Below, one piece after another: positions 28,287 to 36,846 of a stretch of DNA of 64,000 nucleotides; the first letter of the stretch is position 1, and each line of letters starts with the position of its first letter. The DNA comes from Sphingopyxis sp. Lineage in GTDB: Bacteria; Pseudomonadota; Alphaproteobacteria; Sphingomonadales; Sphingomonadaceae. The DNA lies in the NCBI GenBank assembly GCA_030148985.1, contig JASBSJ010000067.1:35923-99922 (forward strand), given 5' to 3'. The notes under the pieces are model-generated. The model was not told the origin of the DNA. It worked only from the letters and a program-made list of their open reading frames with translations, and did no database searches. The translations under genes were made by a program, and so were the position numbers.

Positions 28287-28415
28287 GATCCTCCCCCGCA
28301 GGGGGAGGGGGACCACCCGAAGGGTGGTGGAGGGGTACAGGCCCGCATAGGCTGCGTTCGACCGATGGTGCCCCTCCACCACCTTCGGTGGTCCCCCTCC
28401 CCGTTCCGGGGAGGA
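28287..28415. repeat. Repeat family B, copy 2
   Basis: The layout matches copy 1: CCTCCCCC start, hairpin ACCACCC-GAA-GGGTGGT (28312-28328), spacer, hairpin ACCACC-TTC-GGTGGT (28378-28392), and a closing GGGGAGGAG. It abuts the 3' end of the ArsR gene. Confidence 0.8.
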
Positions 28416-28424
28416 GCTTCCCGG

Positions 28425-28757
28425 CTACGCCTTGTCCGCCTCCACCGTCTGTTTGAATCGCGCCAGCCGCGCCGACGCGGCGGCGGCATGGGGGCCGATC
28501 CAGCGGTCGTGGATGTCCTGGATCGGCATGGCGTTGAGGTGGTTCCAGCGTTCGCGGCCGCGGCGTTCGGGGATGACCAGCCCCGCCTCCTCCAGCACTT
28601 TGAGATGCTGCATCACCGTGCACCGGTCCATGTCGGCAAAGTGGGCGCAGATCGCCCCGGTGGTCAGCGGCTGATCCTTGAGATCGTCCAAAATCTGCCG
28701 CCGCACGGGCGAGGCCAGCGCCTTGAAAACCGCATCATATTCGTCGTGAATTGACAT
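28425..28757 (-). CDS. ArsR-family transcriptional regulator
   Basis: This encodes 110 residues (ATG 28757): MSIHDEYDAVFKALASPVRR followed by a winged helix (TTGAICAHFADMDRCTVMQH with recognition helix, then LEEAGLVIPERRGRERWNHL). Such small ArsR proteins paired with SRPBCC/AHSA1 genes are common and often respond to small organic molecules rather than metals; no Cys metal cluster is obvious. It is divergent from the SRPBCC gene with a dyad between the two starts. Confidence 0.9.
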   Translation of the reverse strand: MSIHDEYDAVFKALASPVRRQILDDLKDQPLTTGAICAHFADMDRCTVMQHLKVLEEAGLVIPERRGRERWNHLNAMPIQDIHDRWIGPHAAAASARLARFKQTVEADKA

Positions 28758-28775
28758 GTTGTAAAAATATAACAT
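28756..28775. promoter_or_regulatory. Candidate ArsR operator between divergent genes
   Basis: The 20-bp interrupted dyad ATGTTGTAAAAATATAACAT includes the ArsR gene's own start codon region. It lies in the 49-bp gap shared with the SRPBCC gene, where a bound repressor could control both. Confidence 0.5.
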
Positions 28776-28806
28776 AATCATCCGCGACTCAAGCGGAGAA
28801 TGAGGC

Positions 28807-29289
28807 ATGGAACTGAAATTCAGGGTCGCGGCGCGGATCGCGAAGCCGGTGGACGAGGTGTTCGAGGCGGTCGCCGATCCCGCAAAGCTGTCGGCCTATT
28901 TCACCACCGGCGGCGCCAAGGGGCGGCTGGAGACCGGCGCGACAGTGGAATGGGATTTTGCCGATTTTCCGGGCGCCTTTCCGGTCTATGTGATCGAGGT
29001 TGTCGAGGACGAGCGCATCGTCCTCGAATGGCAGGCGAGCGAGGGCGAGGCGCCCAATGTCGAGGGCGGCGAGCTGGCCGACGCCGATTACCGCACGCGC
29101 GTGACGATGAGCTTCAAGGCGCTCGACGACGGGCGCACGCTGGTCGAGATCGCCGAGGAGGGCTGGCGCGAAAATCTGGGTGCGCTGAAATCGAGCTATG
29201 GCAATTGCCAGGGCTGGGCGCAGATGCTCTGCGCGCTCAAGGCATGGTTGGAGCATGGCATCAATCTGCGCGAGGGCATGTACGTATAG
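28807..29289 (+). CDS. SRPBCC (AHSA1-like) domain protein
   Basis: This 160-residue START/Bet v1-like protein (RVAARIAKPVDEVFEAVADP, LSAYFTTGGAKG, and the C-terminal NCQGWAQMLCALKAWLEHGI) resembles AHSA1 proteins, which form a hydrophobic ligand-binding cavity. Paired with an ArsR gene on the other side, it probably binds or processes the inducing molecule. Ligand unknown. Confidence 0.88.
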   Translation: MELKFRVAARIAKPVDEVFEAVADPAKLSAYFTTGGAKGRLETGATVEWDFADFPGAFPVYVIEVVEDERIVLEWQASEGEAPNVEGGELADADYRTRVTMSFKALDDGRTLVEIAEEGWRENLGALKSSYGNCQGWAQMLCALKAWLEHGINLREGMYV

Positions 29290-29295
29290 GGCGCG

Positions 29296-29556
29296 CTAAT
29301 CCCCGGCGGCGCGATCGATCAGGTCCATGAAATCGCGCGCGGCGTTGCGTTCGGCCGCGTCCTTGAACGCGACGTCGAGATCGGGGGCGTCGCCGAGCAT
29401 ATACATGAGCGCCCACAGCGCGAAGCGGCGGCCGGGGTTCATCTCCAGCCCGAAATCGACGCGCATCCGCTCGGTGCCCGCGGCCCGCGCTTCGGGAGGA
29501 ATTGCGCCAAGGTCGGCGGTGCCGAAATAGCGGCGGAGCTGGTCGTCGAAATCCAT
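29296..29556 (-). CDS. Conserved hypothetical protein
   Basis: This 86-residue soluble protein (MDFDDQLRRYFGTADLGAIP, RRFALWALMYMLGDAPDLD, ending RDFMDLIDRAAGD) is of unrecognised family. ATG 29556 is preferred over 29592, which lies in a repeat-proximal region. It is convergent with the SRPBCC gene (6-bp gap). Codon use looks normal for the genome, supporting a real gene. Confidence 0.7.
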   Translation of the reverse strand: MDFDDQLRRYFGTADLGAIPPEARAAGTERMRVDFGLEMNPGRRFALWALMYMLGDAPDLDVAFKDAAERNAARDFMDLIDRAAGD

Positions 29557-29620
29557 GGGGATCTTCTTTGGCCGATTTTGGTCGGCTAGCAAGTCTGACC
29601 AACGTCGATCCTGTCCCTTT

Positions 29621-29795
29621 CCCTCCCCCTTGATGGGGGAGGCAGCGAAACTTGCGAACTTGTTCGCTAGTTGCAGCGGTGGGGGTGATGTTTCGGCCTG
29701 ACGCGGCGGTGCGAGGAGGCACCATCACCCCCATCCAACTTCGCCTAGCGCCTTCGGCGCAAGGCTGCGTATCCTTCCCCCATCGAGGGGGAAGG
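29621..29795. repeat. Repeat family A, copy 3 (complete)
   Basis: The outer CCCTCCCCCTTGATGGGGGA arm is followed by the inverted core (inner hairpin GCGAAC-TT-GTTCGC at 29654-29667), a central section, and a closing CCTTCCCCCATCGAGGGGGA arm. In this copy GACT/AGTC of the outer stem reads AACT/AGTT, a paired change. Its last bases supply an AAGG 5' of a potential TTG start of the next gene. Confidence 0.82.
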
Positions 29796-29853
29796 TCGGT
29801 TGGCGAAACCCGCCCGGTTGTCATTCGCGCGCGCCGCCGATAGGGCAGCGCGG

Positions 29854-31326
29854 GTGAAGACCAGCATCGAGATCGGAACCGACGCGGCGGGGCAGGGCGT
29901 GCGTATCGACGTGCAGGAACTGCTCGCGACGCGCCTGCTCGTCCAGGGCAATTCGGGGTCGGGCAAGTCGCACCTCTTGCGCCGCATCCTCGAGGAAAGC
30001 GCCGCGCTGGTGCAGCAGATCGTGATCGATCCCGAGGGCGATTTCGTGACGCTGGCCGACGCCTTCAGCCATGTCGTCATCAACGGCGGCGATTATGACG
30101 AGCGCGAGATTGCGGCGATGGGTGCGCGGATTCGCGAACATCGCGCGTCGATCGTCCTCAGCCTCGAATCGCTGGACATCGAGGCGCAGATGACCTGCGC
30201 CGCGGCGTTCCTCAATGCGCTGTTCGACGCGCCACGCGAACATTGGTTTCCGGCGCTGGTGGTGGTCGACGAGGCGCAGATGTTCGCGCCCTCGGCGTCG
30301 GGCGACGTGTCCGACACCGTCCGCCGCGCGAGCCTGTCGGCGATGACCAATCTGATGTGCCGGGGGCGCAAACGCGGGCTGGCGGGCGCGATCGCGACGC
30401 AGCGGCTGGCGAAGCTCGCCAAGAATGTCGCCGCCGAGGCGAGCAATTTCCTGATGGGGCGTACCTTCCTCGACATCGACATGGCGCGCGCCGCCGACCT
30501 GCTCGGTATGGAGCGGCGGCAGGCAGAGGCGATCCGCGATCTGGAGCGCGGGCATTTCCTGGGGCTGGGCCCCGCGATCTCGCGCCGCCCGCTGTCGATC
30601 CGCATCGGCGCGACGCGGACGGCGACGCGGATGGGGACGCACAGCCTGATGCCGCTGCCGGTCGCGGACGGTGACGATATGCGATCGATGCTCTTTGCCG
30701 AGGAGGAGGTGCCCGCGGTGCCGTGTGCCGTCGCGGTCGAACCCGAGCCCGTCGCGGCGGGCGAACTGCTCGAACGGATCGCGGCCAGCGAACCGCTGCA
30801 CGCCGATGCCGCTGCGCCGCCCGTGCTCGACATCGTCGAGGCGGCGGCCGAGGCCGAGGAGGCCGACGCGGTGGTGATCGCGACGCTGGCGGCGATGCTC
30901 GACGATCCCGACAGCGCCTTTCAGCCCGAGGCGATGCTGTTCCAGGATTTTTCGGTGCGCTGCCGGATGGCGAAGCTGCGGAAAGTGCCGCTCGATCTCG
31001 CGGCCTTTCGCCGCCGCTTTGCGCTGGCGAAGGGGGGCGTGTTCGACCCCGGCGAGCCGCGCTGGCAGGGCGCGCTTGCGGTCGCCGACCGCCTCCCGCC
31101 CGACATGGTCGCGCCCTTTTTGCAGATCGCGCGCGCGGCGATGGAAGGCGCGCCGTGCCCCGACGACGAGCTGCTCGGGCGCGCCTATGGCAGTCGCTCG
31201 CCCGGACGCATCCGGCGGCTGATCGATTATATGGAGAAACAGGGGGCGATCGTCGTGCGCGCCGATTTCGGCGGGCGGCGGTCGATCGGGATTCCGGAGT
31301 TGGGGCTTAGTACCGAGGCGGAATGA
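29854..31326 (+). CDS. HerA/DUF87-like ATP-binding protein
   Basis: This protein of about 490 residues has Walker A GNSGSGKS near residues 32-39, Walker B ALVVVDEAQM, and the FtsK/HerA-type RGRKRGLAGAIATQRLAKLA segment, consistent with a HerA-like hexameric ATPase that moves DNA or acts as a chaperone motor. The C-terminal ~220 residues are an acidic linker followed by an uncharacterised domain. No NurA nuclease or SIR2 partner adjoins. The GTG at 29854 starts the conserved part; a TTG at 29800 would extend it by 18 residues. Confidence 0.82.
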   Translation: MKTSIEIGTDAAGQGVRIDVQELLATRLLVQGNSGSGKSHLLRRILEESAALVQQIVIDPEGDFVTLADAFSHVVINGGDYDEREIAAMGARIREHRASIVLSLESLDIEAQMTCAAAFLNALFDAPREHWFPALVVVDEAQMFAPSASGDVSDTVRRASLSAMTNLMCRGRKRGLAGAIATQRLAKLAKNVAAEASNFLMGRTFLDIDMARAADLLGMERRQAEAIRDLERGHFLGLGPAISRRPLSIRIGATRTATRMGTHSLMPLPVADGDDMRSMLFAEEEVPAVPCAVAVEPEPVAAGELLERIAASEPLHADAAAPPVLDIVEAAAEAEEADAVVIATLAAMLDDPDSAFQPEAMLFQDFSVRCRMAKLRKVPLDLAAFRRRFALAKGGVFDPGEPRWQGALAVADRLPPDMVAPFLQIARAAMEGAPCPDDELLGRAYGSRSPGRIRRLIDYMEKQGAIVVRADFGGRRSIGIPELGLSTEAE

Positions 31327-31333
31327 AGATCCT

Positions 31334-31439
31334 GTGCCCCTGCGAAGGCAGGGGCCCATCTTCCCAAGCTGGCGATTTATCCATCCGGCGGTTGAGAAGT
31401 CTGCGGGCAGGAGATGGGCCCCTGCCTTCGCAGGGGCAC
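31334..31439. repeat. Repeat family C, copy 3: perfect 28-bp inverted repeat
   Basis: The left arm 31334-31361 (starting GTGCCCCTGCGAAGGCAGGG) and right arm 31412-31439 are exact reverse complements, separated by 50 bp. Each arm also contains its own CCCCTGC/GCAGGGG hairpin. It lies between two convergent genes. Confidence 0.85.
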
Positions 31440-31470
31440 GGAGGGGCTCGTCATGCGACGGCCGGACCGT

Positions 31471-31839
31471 TCAATTCAGCCCGCGACGGCCGAAGGTTGC
31501 GGGCCGCTGGCTGTGGAAAATCTGCGCGGGGTCGATCATCGCCGCGGTGCGGGCGCGGTCGAGCGCGTTGTAAAGCGGGCCGTGGGTCAGCTCATAGGGG
31601 AAGCGCACGCCCATGCGGTCGATTTCGGACCACATCACGACGGCATAGACGACCTGCCCGCCATAATGGATTTCGCAGCGCGAGCGCGCGGGCATCGAGG
31701 CGCCGGCGATCTGCGCGCCGCCCTCCGACAGGTCGGTGATGCGGCCTTCCACAAGGTTCAGCACGCCGTTGACGGTGACGTCGATGGCGACGGGGGTGCG
31801 CTGGTGGCTGCGCAGCGTGGGGGTGGGGGTGCTGGTCAT
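31471..31839 (-). CDS. PilZ-domain protein
   Basis: This 122-residue protein has a PilZ-like barrel: RSHQRTPVAIDVTVNG at residues 10-25 and the DLSEGGAQIAG motif at about 36-46, corresponding to the c-di-GMP-binding RxxxR...D/NxSxxG pattern (here R14xPV and DLSEGG). The RxxxR part (RSHQR) fits c-di-GMP binding. A signalling role in motility or surface behaviour is likely but the target is unknown. It stands alone on this strand. Confidence 0.8.
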   Translation of the reverse strand: MTSTPTPTLRSHQRTPVAIDVTVNGVLNLVEGRITDLSEGGAQIAGASMPARSRCEIHYGGQVVYAVVMWSEIDRMGVRFPYELTHGPLYNALDRARTAAMIDPAQIFHSQRPATFGRRGLN

Positions 31840-31938
31840 GGCGCGATGCTACGCCAATCATGGTAAATATTCCGGTAACGAAAAAGTGCCCGAAGGCCGC
31901 TTGTTGCAACGCGCCGCGCACAATGGTCTATCCGGGCG

Positions 31939-32349
31939 ATGATCCGCTCGATCCTTCCCTACGGCATTGCATTGGCCGCAGCGGCCTTGCTGCTCGAATG
32001 GCTGAATTATCGGCACCTCGCGCACCGCTGGTCGGCCGAGTTCACCATCGCCTGCATCGCGGTGATCTGCGTCGCGCTTGGCATATGGGTTGGCAACCGG
32101 CTGACCGCGCGGCCGCGCGCGGCATTCGCGCGGAATGAGGCCGCGGTCGCGGCGCTCGGGCTCAGCGCGCGCGAATGCGAGGTGCTGGAAATGCTGGCGG
32201 CCGGCCACGCCAACAAGGTGATCGCGCGCGAGCTCGACATTTCTCCGAACACGGTCAAGACGCACGTCGCGCGGGTGTATGAGAAGCTGGCGGTCGCCAG
32301 CCGCACGCAGGCGGTGCAAAAGGCGCGGGGGCTTGATATTCTGCCGTAA
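31939..32349 (+). CDS. Membrane-anchored LuxR-type HTH regulator
   Basis: This 136-residue protein has two N-terminal membrane helices (about 4-20 and 37-54) followed by a LuxR/GerE DNA-binding domain (LSARECEVLEMLAAGHANKV with IARELDISPNTVKTHVARVY). There is no receiver or autoinducer domain. Membrane-tethered regulators of this kind are often found next to a DUF4199 gene, as here (100 bp downstream, same strand), suggesting the pair senses a membrane condition. Confidence 0.85.
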   Translation: MIRSILPYGIALAAAALLLEWLNYRHLAHRWSAEFTIACIAVICVALGIWVGNRLTARPRAAFARNEAAVAALGLSARECEVLEMLAAGHANKVIARELDISPNTVKTHVARVYEKLAVASRTQAVQKARGLDILP

Positions 32350-32448
32350 AATCGGACGATCGCCGCCAAATCACCCATTTGGGCGATGGATTTCCTCCGC
32401 CGTTCCGGTCCAGCTCGCCGGGCATTCCATCGATAGGGAGTAAGGTGA

Positions 32449-32985
32449 ATGGGCAGGATCATTGCAGTCTACGGCGCCATTGCGGGCGTCATCGTCGCCA
32501 TCGGCATGTTCATCAATATGAACTTCATCGCCAGCCATGGCGCGATGGGCATGGTCGCCGGCTATCTGTCGATGCTGGTGGCGCTGATCTTCGTCTTCGT
32601 TGGCGTCAAACGCTATCGCGACGTCAACCTGGGCGGCGTGATCGGCTTCTGGAAAGCGCTCGGCGTCGGGCTCGGCATCGGTCTGGTGGCATCGGTTTTC
32701 TACATTCTCGGCTGGGAGCTTTATATGTGGCAGACCGGCGGAACCTATTTGACGGACTATATCGCCCGAACCGTCGAGGACATGCGCGCGGCAGGCACAC
32801 CGGCCTCCGAAATTGCCAAATTTTCGGCCGATATGGGGGCGATGGCCGAGCGATATAAAAATCCGCTGTTCCGCATGGCGCTGACCCTGACCGAGATTTT
32901 GCCGGTCGCGCTGCTGGTGTCGATCGTATCGGCGGCGCTGCTGCGCCGGAGCAGCTTCATGCCGGCAATCCAGCCGCGCGGTTAG
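32449..32985 (+). CDS. DUF4199-domain membrane protein
   Basis: This 178-residue protein has about four membrane helices (residues 3-25, 38-56, 70-95 and 140-162). The GVKRYRDVNLGGVIGFWKAL segment after helix 2 is typical of DUF4199 proteins, whose function is unknown. It follows the LuxR-type gene and starts at ATG 32449 with AAGGTG just upstream. It is probably part of the same transcription unit. Confidence 0.85.
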   Translation: MGRIIAVYGAIAGVIVAIGMFINMNFIASHGAMGMVAGYLSMLVALIFVFVGVKRYRDVNLGGVIGFWKALGVGLGIGLVASVFYILGWELYMWQTGGTYLTDYIARTVEDMRAAGTPASEIAKFSADMGAMAERYKNPLFRMALTLTEILPVALLVSIVSAALLRRSSFMPAIQPRG

Positions 32986-33069
32986 GGTCAGGCCCTTAAG
33001 ATCGATGGGAAACGGATCGGCGTTTCCGGTCTGCTTCCCATCCTCGCCGCTTGCCGCTATGGGCGCGGC

Positions 33070-34671
33070 ATGACTGACCTGCACCTTCATCCGTCGCTGC
33101 GCGAGCCCGCGCAAACGTCCAAGGCCTGGCCGTTCGAGGAAGCGCGCAAGCTGGTCAAACGCTATCCGGAGGGCAAGCCGGGCGGTGACGCCGTGCTGTT
33201 CGAGACCGGCTATGGCCCGTCGGGGCTGCCGCATATCGGCACCTTCAACGAAGTGCTGCGCACGACGATGGTGCGCCGCGCGTATGAAACGCTGACCGGC
33301 GGCGCGCCGACGCGGCTGGTGGCGTTCAGCGACGATATGGACGGGCTGCGCAAGGTGCCCGACAATGTGCCGAACGGCGATATGCTGCGCGAGCATTTGG
33401 GGCGGCCGCTGACCGCGATCCCCGATCCCTTCGGCAAATATGAGAGTTTCGCGCATCACAATAATGCGATGCTGCGCGAATTTCTCGACCGCTTCGGATT
33501 CGATTATGAGTTTGTGAGCTCGACCGAGTGCTATCGGTCGGGGGCGTTCGACGAGGCGCTCAAAAATGTGCTGCGTCACAATCAGGACATCCTCGACATC
33601 ATGCTGCCGACGCTGCGCGCCGAGCGCGCCGCAACCTATTCGCCGATCCTGCCGGTGAGCCCCAAGTCGGGCATCGTGTTGCAGGTGCCGGTGACGGTGG
33701 TCGACGCCGAGGCGGGGCTGGTGGCGTTCGAGGATGAGGGCGAGACGATCACGCATTCGATCCTGGGCGGCGGCGCCAAGCTGCAATGGAAGGTCGACTG
33801 GGCGATGCGCTGGGTCGCGCTGGGCGTCGATTATGAAATGTACGGCAAGGATCTGACCGACAGCGGCGTCCAGTCGGGCAAGATCGCCAAGGCGCTCGGC
33901 GGGCGCAAGCCCGAGGGGCTGATCTATGAAATGTTCCTCGACGACAAGGGCGAGAAGATTTCGAAGTCGAAGGGCAACGGCCTGTCGATGGAGGAATGGC
34001 TGACCTATGGCAGCGAGGAAAGCCTGGCCTTTTACGCCTATCGCGAGCCCAAGGCGGCGAAGCAGCTGCATATCGGTGTCGTGCCGAAGGCGGTCGACGA
34101 ATATTTGCAGATGCGCGGCGCTTACCCGGCGCAGGAGGCCGACAAGAAGCTGGGCAACCCGGTGCATCACGTCCATGCCGCGCGCGGGCAGGATGTGCCG
34201 GAGACGGTGCTGCCGGTGACCTATGGCCTGCTGCTCAACCTTGTCGGGGTGATGGGCGCCGACGCGTCGAAGGAGCAGATCTGGCGCTACCTTGGCCAAT
34301 ATGTCGCGGGCGCCGATGCGGCGACCTATCCTGAGCTCGACCGGCTGATCGACAATGCGATGGCGTATAACCGCGATTTCGTCGCGCCGACCTTGCAGCG
34401 CCGCAAGCCCGCAGGCGGCGAGGTTGCGGCGCTGCGCGAGCTCGATGCGCGGCTCGCGGCGCTGCCCGGCGATGCGTCGGCCGACGACATCCAGAATATC
34501 GTTTATGAAATCGGCAAGGACGAGGCGCATGGCTTCGAAAACCTGCGCGACTGGTTCAAGGCGCTCTATGAAACCTTGCTGGGATCGAGTGCGGGGCCGC
34601 GGATGGGCAGCTTTATCGCGCTGTTCGGGGTGGAGAATACGCGGCGGCTGATCGCCGAGGCGTTGGCGTGA
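33070..34671 (+). CDS. lysK: Class I lysyl-tRNA synthetase
   Basis: This 533-residue class I LysRS charges tRNA-Lys. The HIGH-like element is GPSGLPHIGTFNE (about 49-61) and the KMSKS-like loop is KISKSKGNGLS. Alphaproteobacteria commonly carry this archaeal-type enzyme in place of class II LysS. Length and domain order are normal. It stands alone between the DUF4199 gene and a repeat. Confidence 0.95.
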   Translation: MTDLHLHPSLREPAQTSKAWPFEEARKLVKRYPEGKPGGDAVLFETGYGPSGLPHIGTFNEVLRTTMVRRAYETLTGGAPTRLVAFSDDMDGLRKVPDNVPNGDMLREHLGRPLTAIPDPFGKYESFAHHNNAMLREFLDRFGFDYEFVSSTECYRSGAFDEALKNVLRHNQDILDIMLPTLRAERAATYSPILPVSPKSGIVLQVPVTVVDAEAGLVAFEDEGETITHSILGGGAKLQWKVDWAMRWVALGVDYEMYGKDLTDSGVQSGKIAKALGGRKPEGLIYEMFLDDKGEKISKSKGNGLSMEEWLTYGSEESLAFYAYREPKAAKQLHIGVVPKAVDEYLQMRGAYPAQEADKKLGNPVHHVHAARGQDVPETVLPVTYGLLLNLVGVMGADASKEQIWRYLGQYVAGADAATYPELDRLIDNAMAYNRDFVAPTLQRRKPAGGEVAALRELDARLAALPGDASADDIQNIVYEIGKDEAHGFENLRDWFKALYETLLGSSAGPRMGSFIALFGVENTRRLIAEALA

Positions 34672-34678
34672 AAAGCGG

Positions 34679-34775
34679 CGTCATTGCGAGCGAAGCGAAG
34701 CAATCTCCTGCCATCGGCCATGGCTTCGGGCCGAATGCTGGAGATTGCGTCGTCGCTTCGCTCCTCGCAATGACG
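34679..34775. repeat. Repeat family F inverted repeat (CGTCATTGCGAGCGAAGCGA type)
   Basis: The left arm CGTCATTGCGAGCGAAGCGA with AGCAATCTCC pairs with the right arm GGAGATTGCG...CGCTTCGCTCCTCGCAATGACG. This is a widely distributed bacterial intergenic repeat type. It sits between lysK and the asparaginase-like gene, 12 bp before the latter's start. Confidence 0.85.
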
Positions 34776-34786
34776 AAAGAGTTTTT

Positions 34787-35266
34787 ATGATCGACATTTT
34801 CACCACCGGCGGGACGATCGACAAAGTCTATTTCGATGCGCTGAGCGAGTTTCAGATCGGCCCCGCGGCGATCCCCGACATGCTGCGCGAAAATAATGTC
34901 CATGTGCCGCACCGCGTGACGCAGCTGATGCGCAAGGACAGCCTCGAACTGGACGATACCGATCGCGAGACGATCCGCGCCGCGGTCGCCGCGAGCGATG
35001 CCGACCGCATCCTTGTGACGCATGGCACCGATACGATGGTTGTCACCGGACGCGTGCTTTCGGGCATCGAAGGCAAGACGATCGTGCTGACGGGCGCGAT
35101 GCAGCCCGCGTCGGTGCGCGCGAGCGATGCTGAGTTCAACGTCGGCTTTGCGCTGGCGGCGGCGCAGACGCTGCCGCCCGGCGTCTATGTCGCGATGAAC
35201 GGGATGATTTTCGATCCCCAGCGGACGGTGAAGGACCGCGCGGGGGCGCGGTTCGTGGCCGAATAA
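34787..35266 (+). CDS. Single-domain asparaginase-like protein
   Basis: This 159-residue protein corresponds only to the N-terminal domain of L-asparaginase. The two catalytic threonine motifs are present: TTGGTID (residues 6-12) and VTHGTDTMV (about 81-89). Full asparaginases are ~330 residues with a C-terminal domain. The open frame ends cleanly with no sign of decayed downstream sequence, and one-domain versions are known in several proteobacteria. Whether it hydrolyses asparagine alone is uncertain. An upstream in-frame extension crosses the repeat and was rejected. Confidence 0.82.
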   Translation: MIDIFTTGGTIDKVYFDALSEFQIGPAAIPDMLRENNVHVPHRVTQLMRKDSLELDDTDRETIRAAVAASDADRILVTHGTDTMVVTGRVLSGIEGKTIVLTGAMQPASVRASDAEFNVGFALAAAQTLPPGVYVAMNGMIFDPQRTVKDRAGARFVAE

Positions 35267-35280
35267 TCGCCTTGAAAATC

Positions 35281-35456
35281 CTCCCCCTCGATGGGGGAGG
35301 CGGCGAGACTTGCGAGCTTGCTCGCTAGTCGCAGCGGTGGGGGTGCGGTCTCGGCCAGAAGCGACGGCTCGTTGACGCACCATCACCCCCATCCAACTTC
35401 GCCTAATCGCTGCGCGATAAGGCTGCGTATCCTTCCCCCATCGAGGGGGAAGGGGG
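35281..35456. repeat. Repeat family A, copy 4 (complete)
   Basis: Arms of CTCCCCCTCGATGGGGGAG type flank the core, whose inner hairpin is GCGAGC-TT-GCTCGC (35312-35325). The A-to-G and T-to-C changes relative to copies 2 and 3 are compensatory. It lies between convergent genes. Confidence 0.82.
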
Positions 35457-35458
35457 TT

Positions 35459-36490
35459 TCAGCCTGCGGCGGTGACCTGTCGCAACACCGCGGCATAATT
35501 GGGCGCAATCGTCATCATATCATGCTTGCCCGCGCGGCCGAGCGCGGCGTGAACCTGGGGCAGCCGATAGCAGGGCACGCCCATGAACAGATGATGTTCG
35601 GCGTGATAATTCACCCAATAGGGCGCAACCGTCGCGCGCGCGAGCCAGCCCGCGCGGGTGGTGCGCGCGTGGCTGAAGGGATCGTCGCTGCCCGTCGTCG
35701 TGCAGGCATGTTCGGCGATGTTGCGGATGCGGAGGTAAAGCTGGAAAGTCGTGGCGAGCGCGGCAAGCCAGAGGAGGTAGGGTGTCCAGCCATAGAGCGC
35801 GAGCGACAGCCCAAGCAGCACCGCCTGGACGAGCAGAAACCGCCCCACCGCGCGCGTCACCGCCATCGCGCCCGCGAGGTCGATCGTCGGTGACGTCATG
35901 CCATCGTCCGATTGTTTGTTGAACGGCGTTCCCGCCCTGGTGCTCGCGCCGGCCTTTTGCGCCGCCTCGCCGCGCAGCATCGCTTTGAGGCCGACGAGCG
36001 CGAAACCGAACTGCGCGATGCGCTGCTTGAAAAAGGTCTGGCCGGTGAGATCGCGCACGACCTTGCGCCACAGGCTCGCGCGCGTCGTGGGGAAGGGTTT
36101 CGACAGCGCGAGGTCGGGGTCTTCGGGTTGCTGCGTGAACTTGTGATGCTGGAGGTGATAGGTGCGATAGGCGATGAGGTCCGATCCGACCGCAGCGCCC
36201 GTCAACCACTGGCCAAGGAAATTGTTGATCTTGCGGTTGGGATGCAGCGCGCCGTGCGCGGCGTCGTGCATCAGGATGGCGAGGCCGAGCTGGCGGCCGC
36301 CGACGAAGACGATTGCGAGCAGCCATGCGGCCGGGTTTTGCGACCAGGCGGCGAGGCCGACAAGCGCGATGCTGACGATCCACGCATGGGCGACGATCCA
36401 CAGACCGCGCCACGCCGACGCGCGCGTGATCGCCGACCATTCGGCGCGGTCGAAAAAGCGGTCGGGCGGAAAGAGGCGGACGGCGGGCAT
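35459..36490 (-). CDS. Fatty acid desaturase
   Basis: This 343-residue membrane di-iron enzyme has three histidine boxes, HDAAH (75-79), HLQHH (112-116) and HAEHH (296-300), matching the acyl-lipid desaturase/hydroxylase superfamily. Several hydrophobic helices separate the boxes. Such enzymes insert double bonds or hydroxyls into acyl chains or sphingolipids; the exact substrate is not readable. ATG 36490 begins the conserved part. Confidence 0.9.
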   Translation of the reverse strand: MPAVRLFPPDRFFDRAEWSAITRASAWRGLWIVAHAWIVSIALVGLAAWSQNPAAWLLAIVFVGGRQLGLAILMHDAAHGALHPNRKINNFLGQWLTGAAVGSDLIAYRTYHLQHHKFTQQPEDPDLALSKPFPTTRASLWRKVVRDLTGQTFFKQRIAQFGFALVGLKAMLRGEAAQKAGASTRAGTPFNKQSDDGMTSPTIDLAGAMAVTRAVGRFLLVQAVLLGLSLALYGWTPYLLWLAALATTFQLYLRIRNIAEHACTTTGSDDPFSHARTTRAGWLARATVAPYWVNYHAEHHLFMGVPCYRLPQVHAALGRAGKHDMMTIAPNYAAVLRQVTAAG

Positions 36491-36540
36491 GAGGCAGCAT
36501 AACAAGTTGCGAAGCGAAACCCAACCTTTTCTATCGCGGC

Positions 36541-36738
36541 CTAACCCTTGCGGAACAGCGCCTCGGCCGCGGCCTTCTGGCTCGCGGCGGCGGCCCGGTG
36601 CGCGCGGATTCGTTCGATTTCAGCTTCGAGCGCGGCGACGCGCGCGTCGAGTTCGTCGACCGAGAGCGGGTCGAGCGGCTCGCGGATGAGCGCGCTCAGC
36701 ACATCGTCGCGGCGGCGCGGAAGCTCGTCATCGTCCAT
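36541..36738 (-). CDS. DUF1192 family protein
   Basis: This 65-residue protein (MDDDELPRRRDDVLSALIRE, then PLDPLSVDELDARVAALEAE) matches DUF1192, a small alphaproteobacterial family with a C-terminal coiled coil. ATG 36738 has AGGAG seven bases upstream; ATG 36744 is too close to it. It is divergent from the quinone oxidoreductase gene, a common arrangement. Function unknown. Confidence 0.85.
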   Translation of the reverse strand: MDDDELPRRRDDVLSALIREPLDPLSVDELDARVAALEAEIERIRAHRAAAASQKAAAEALFRKG

Positions 36739-36846
36739 GGCCATGCTCCTGAAATGACGCGCGACTGTTGACCCGTGTCGCAGCACTGTCAATAAGGCGC
36801 GGCAGGGGGTAAAAGCCGGACCCGGACCAGTGGGGGAATATCAAGC

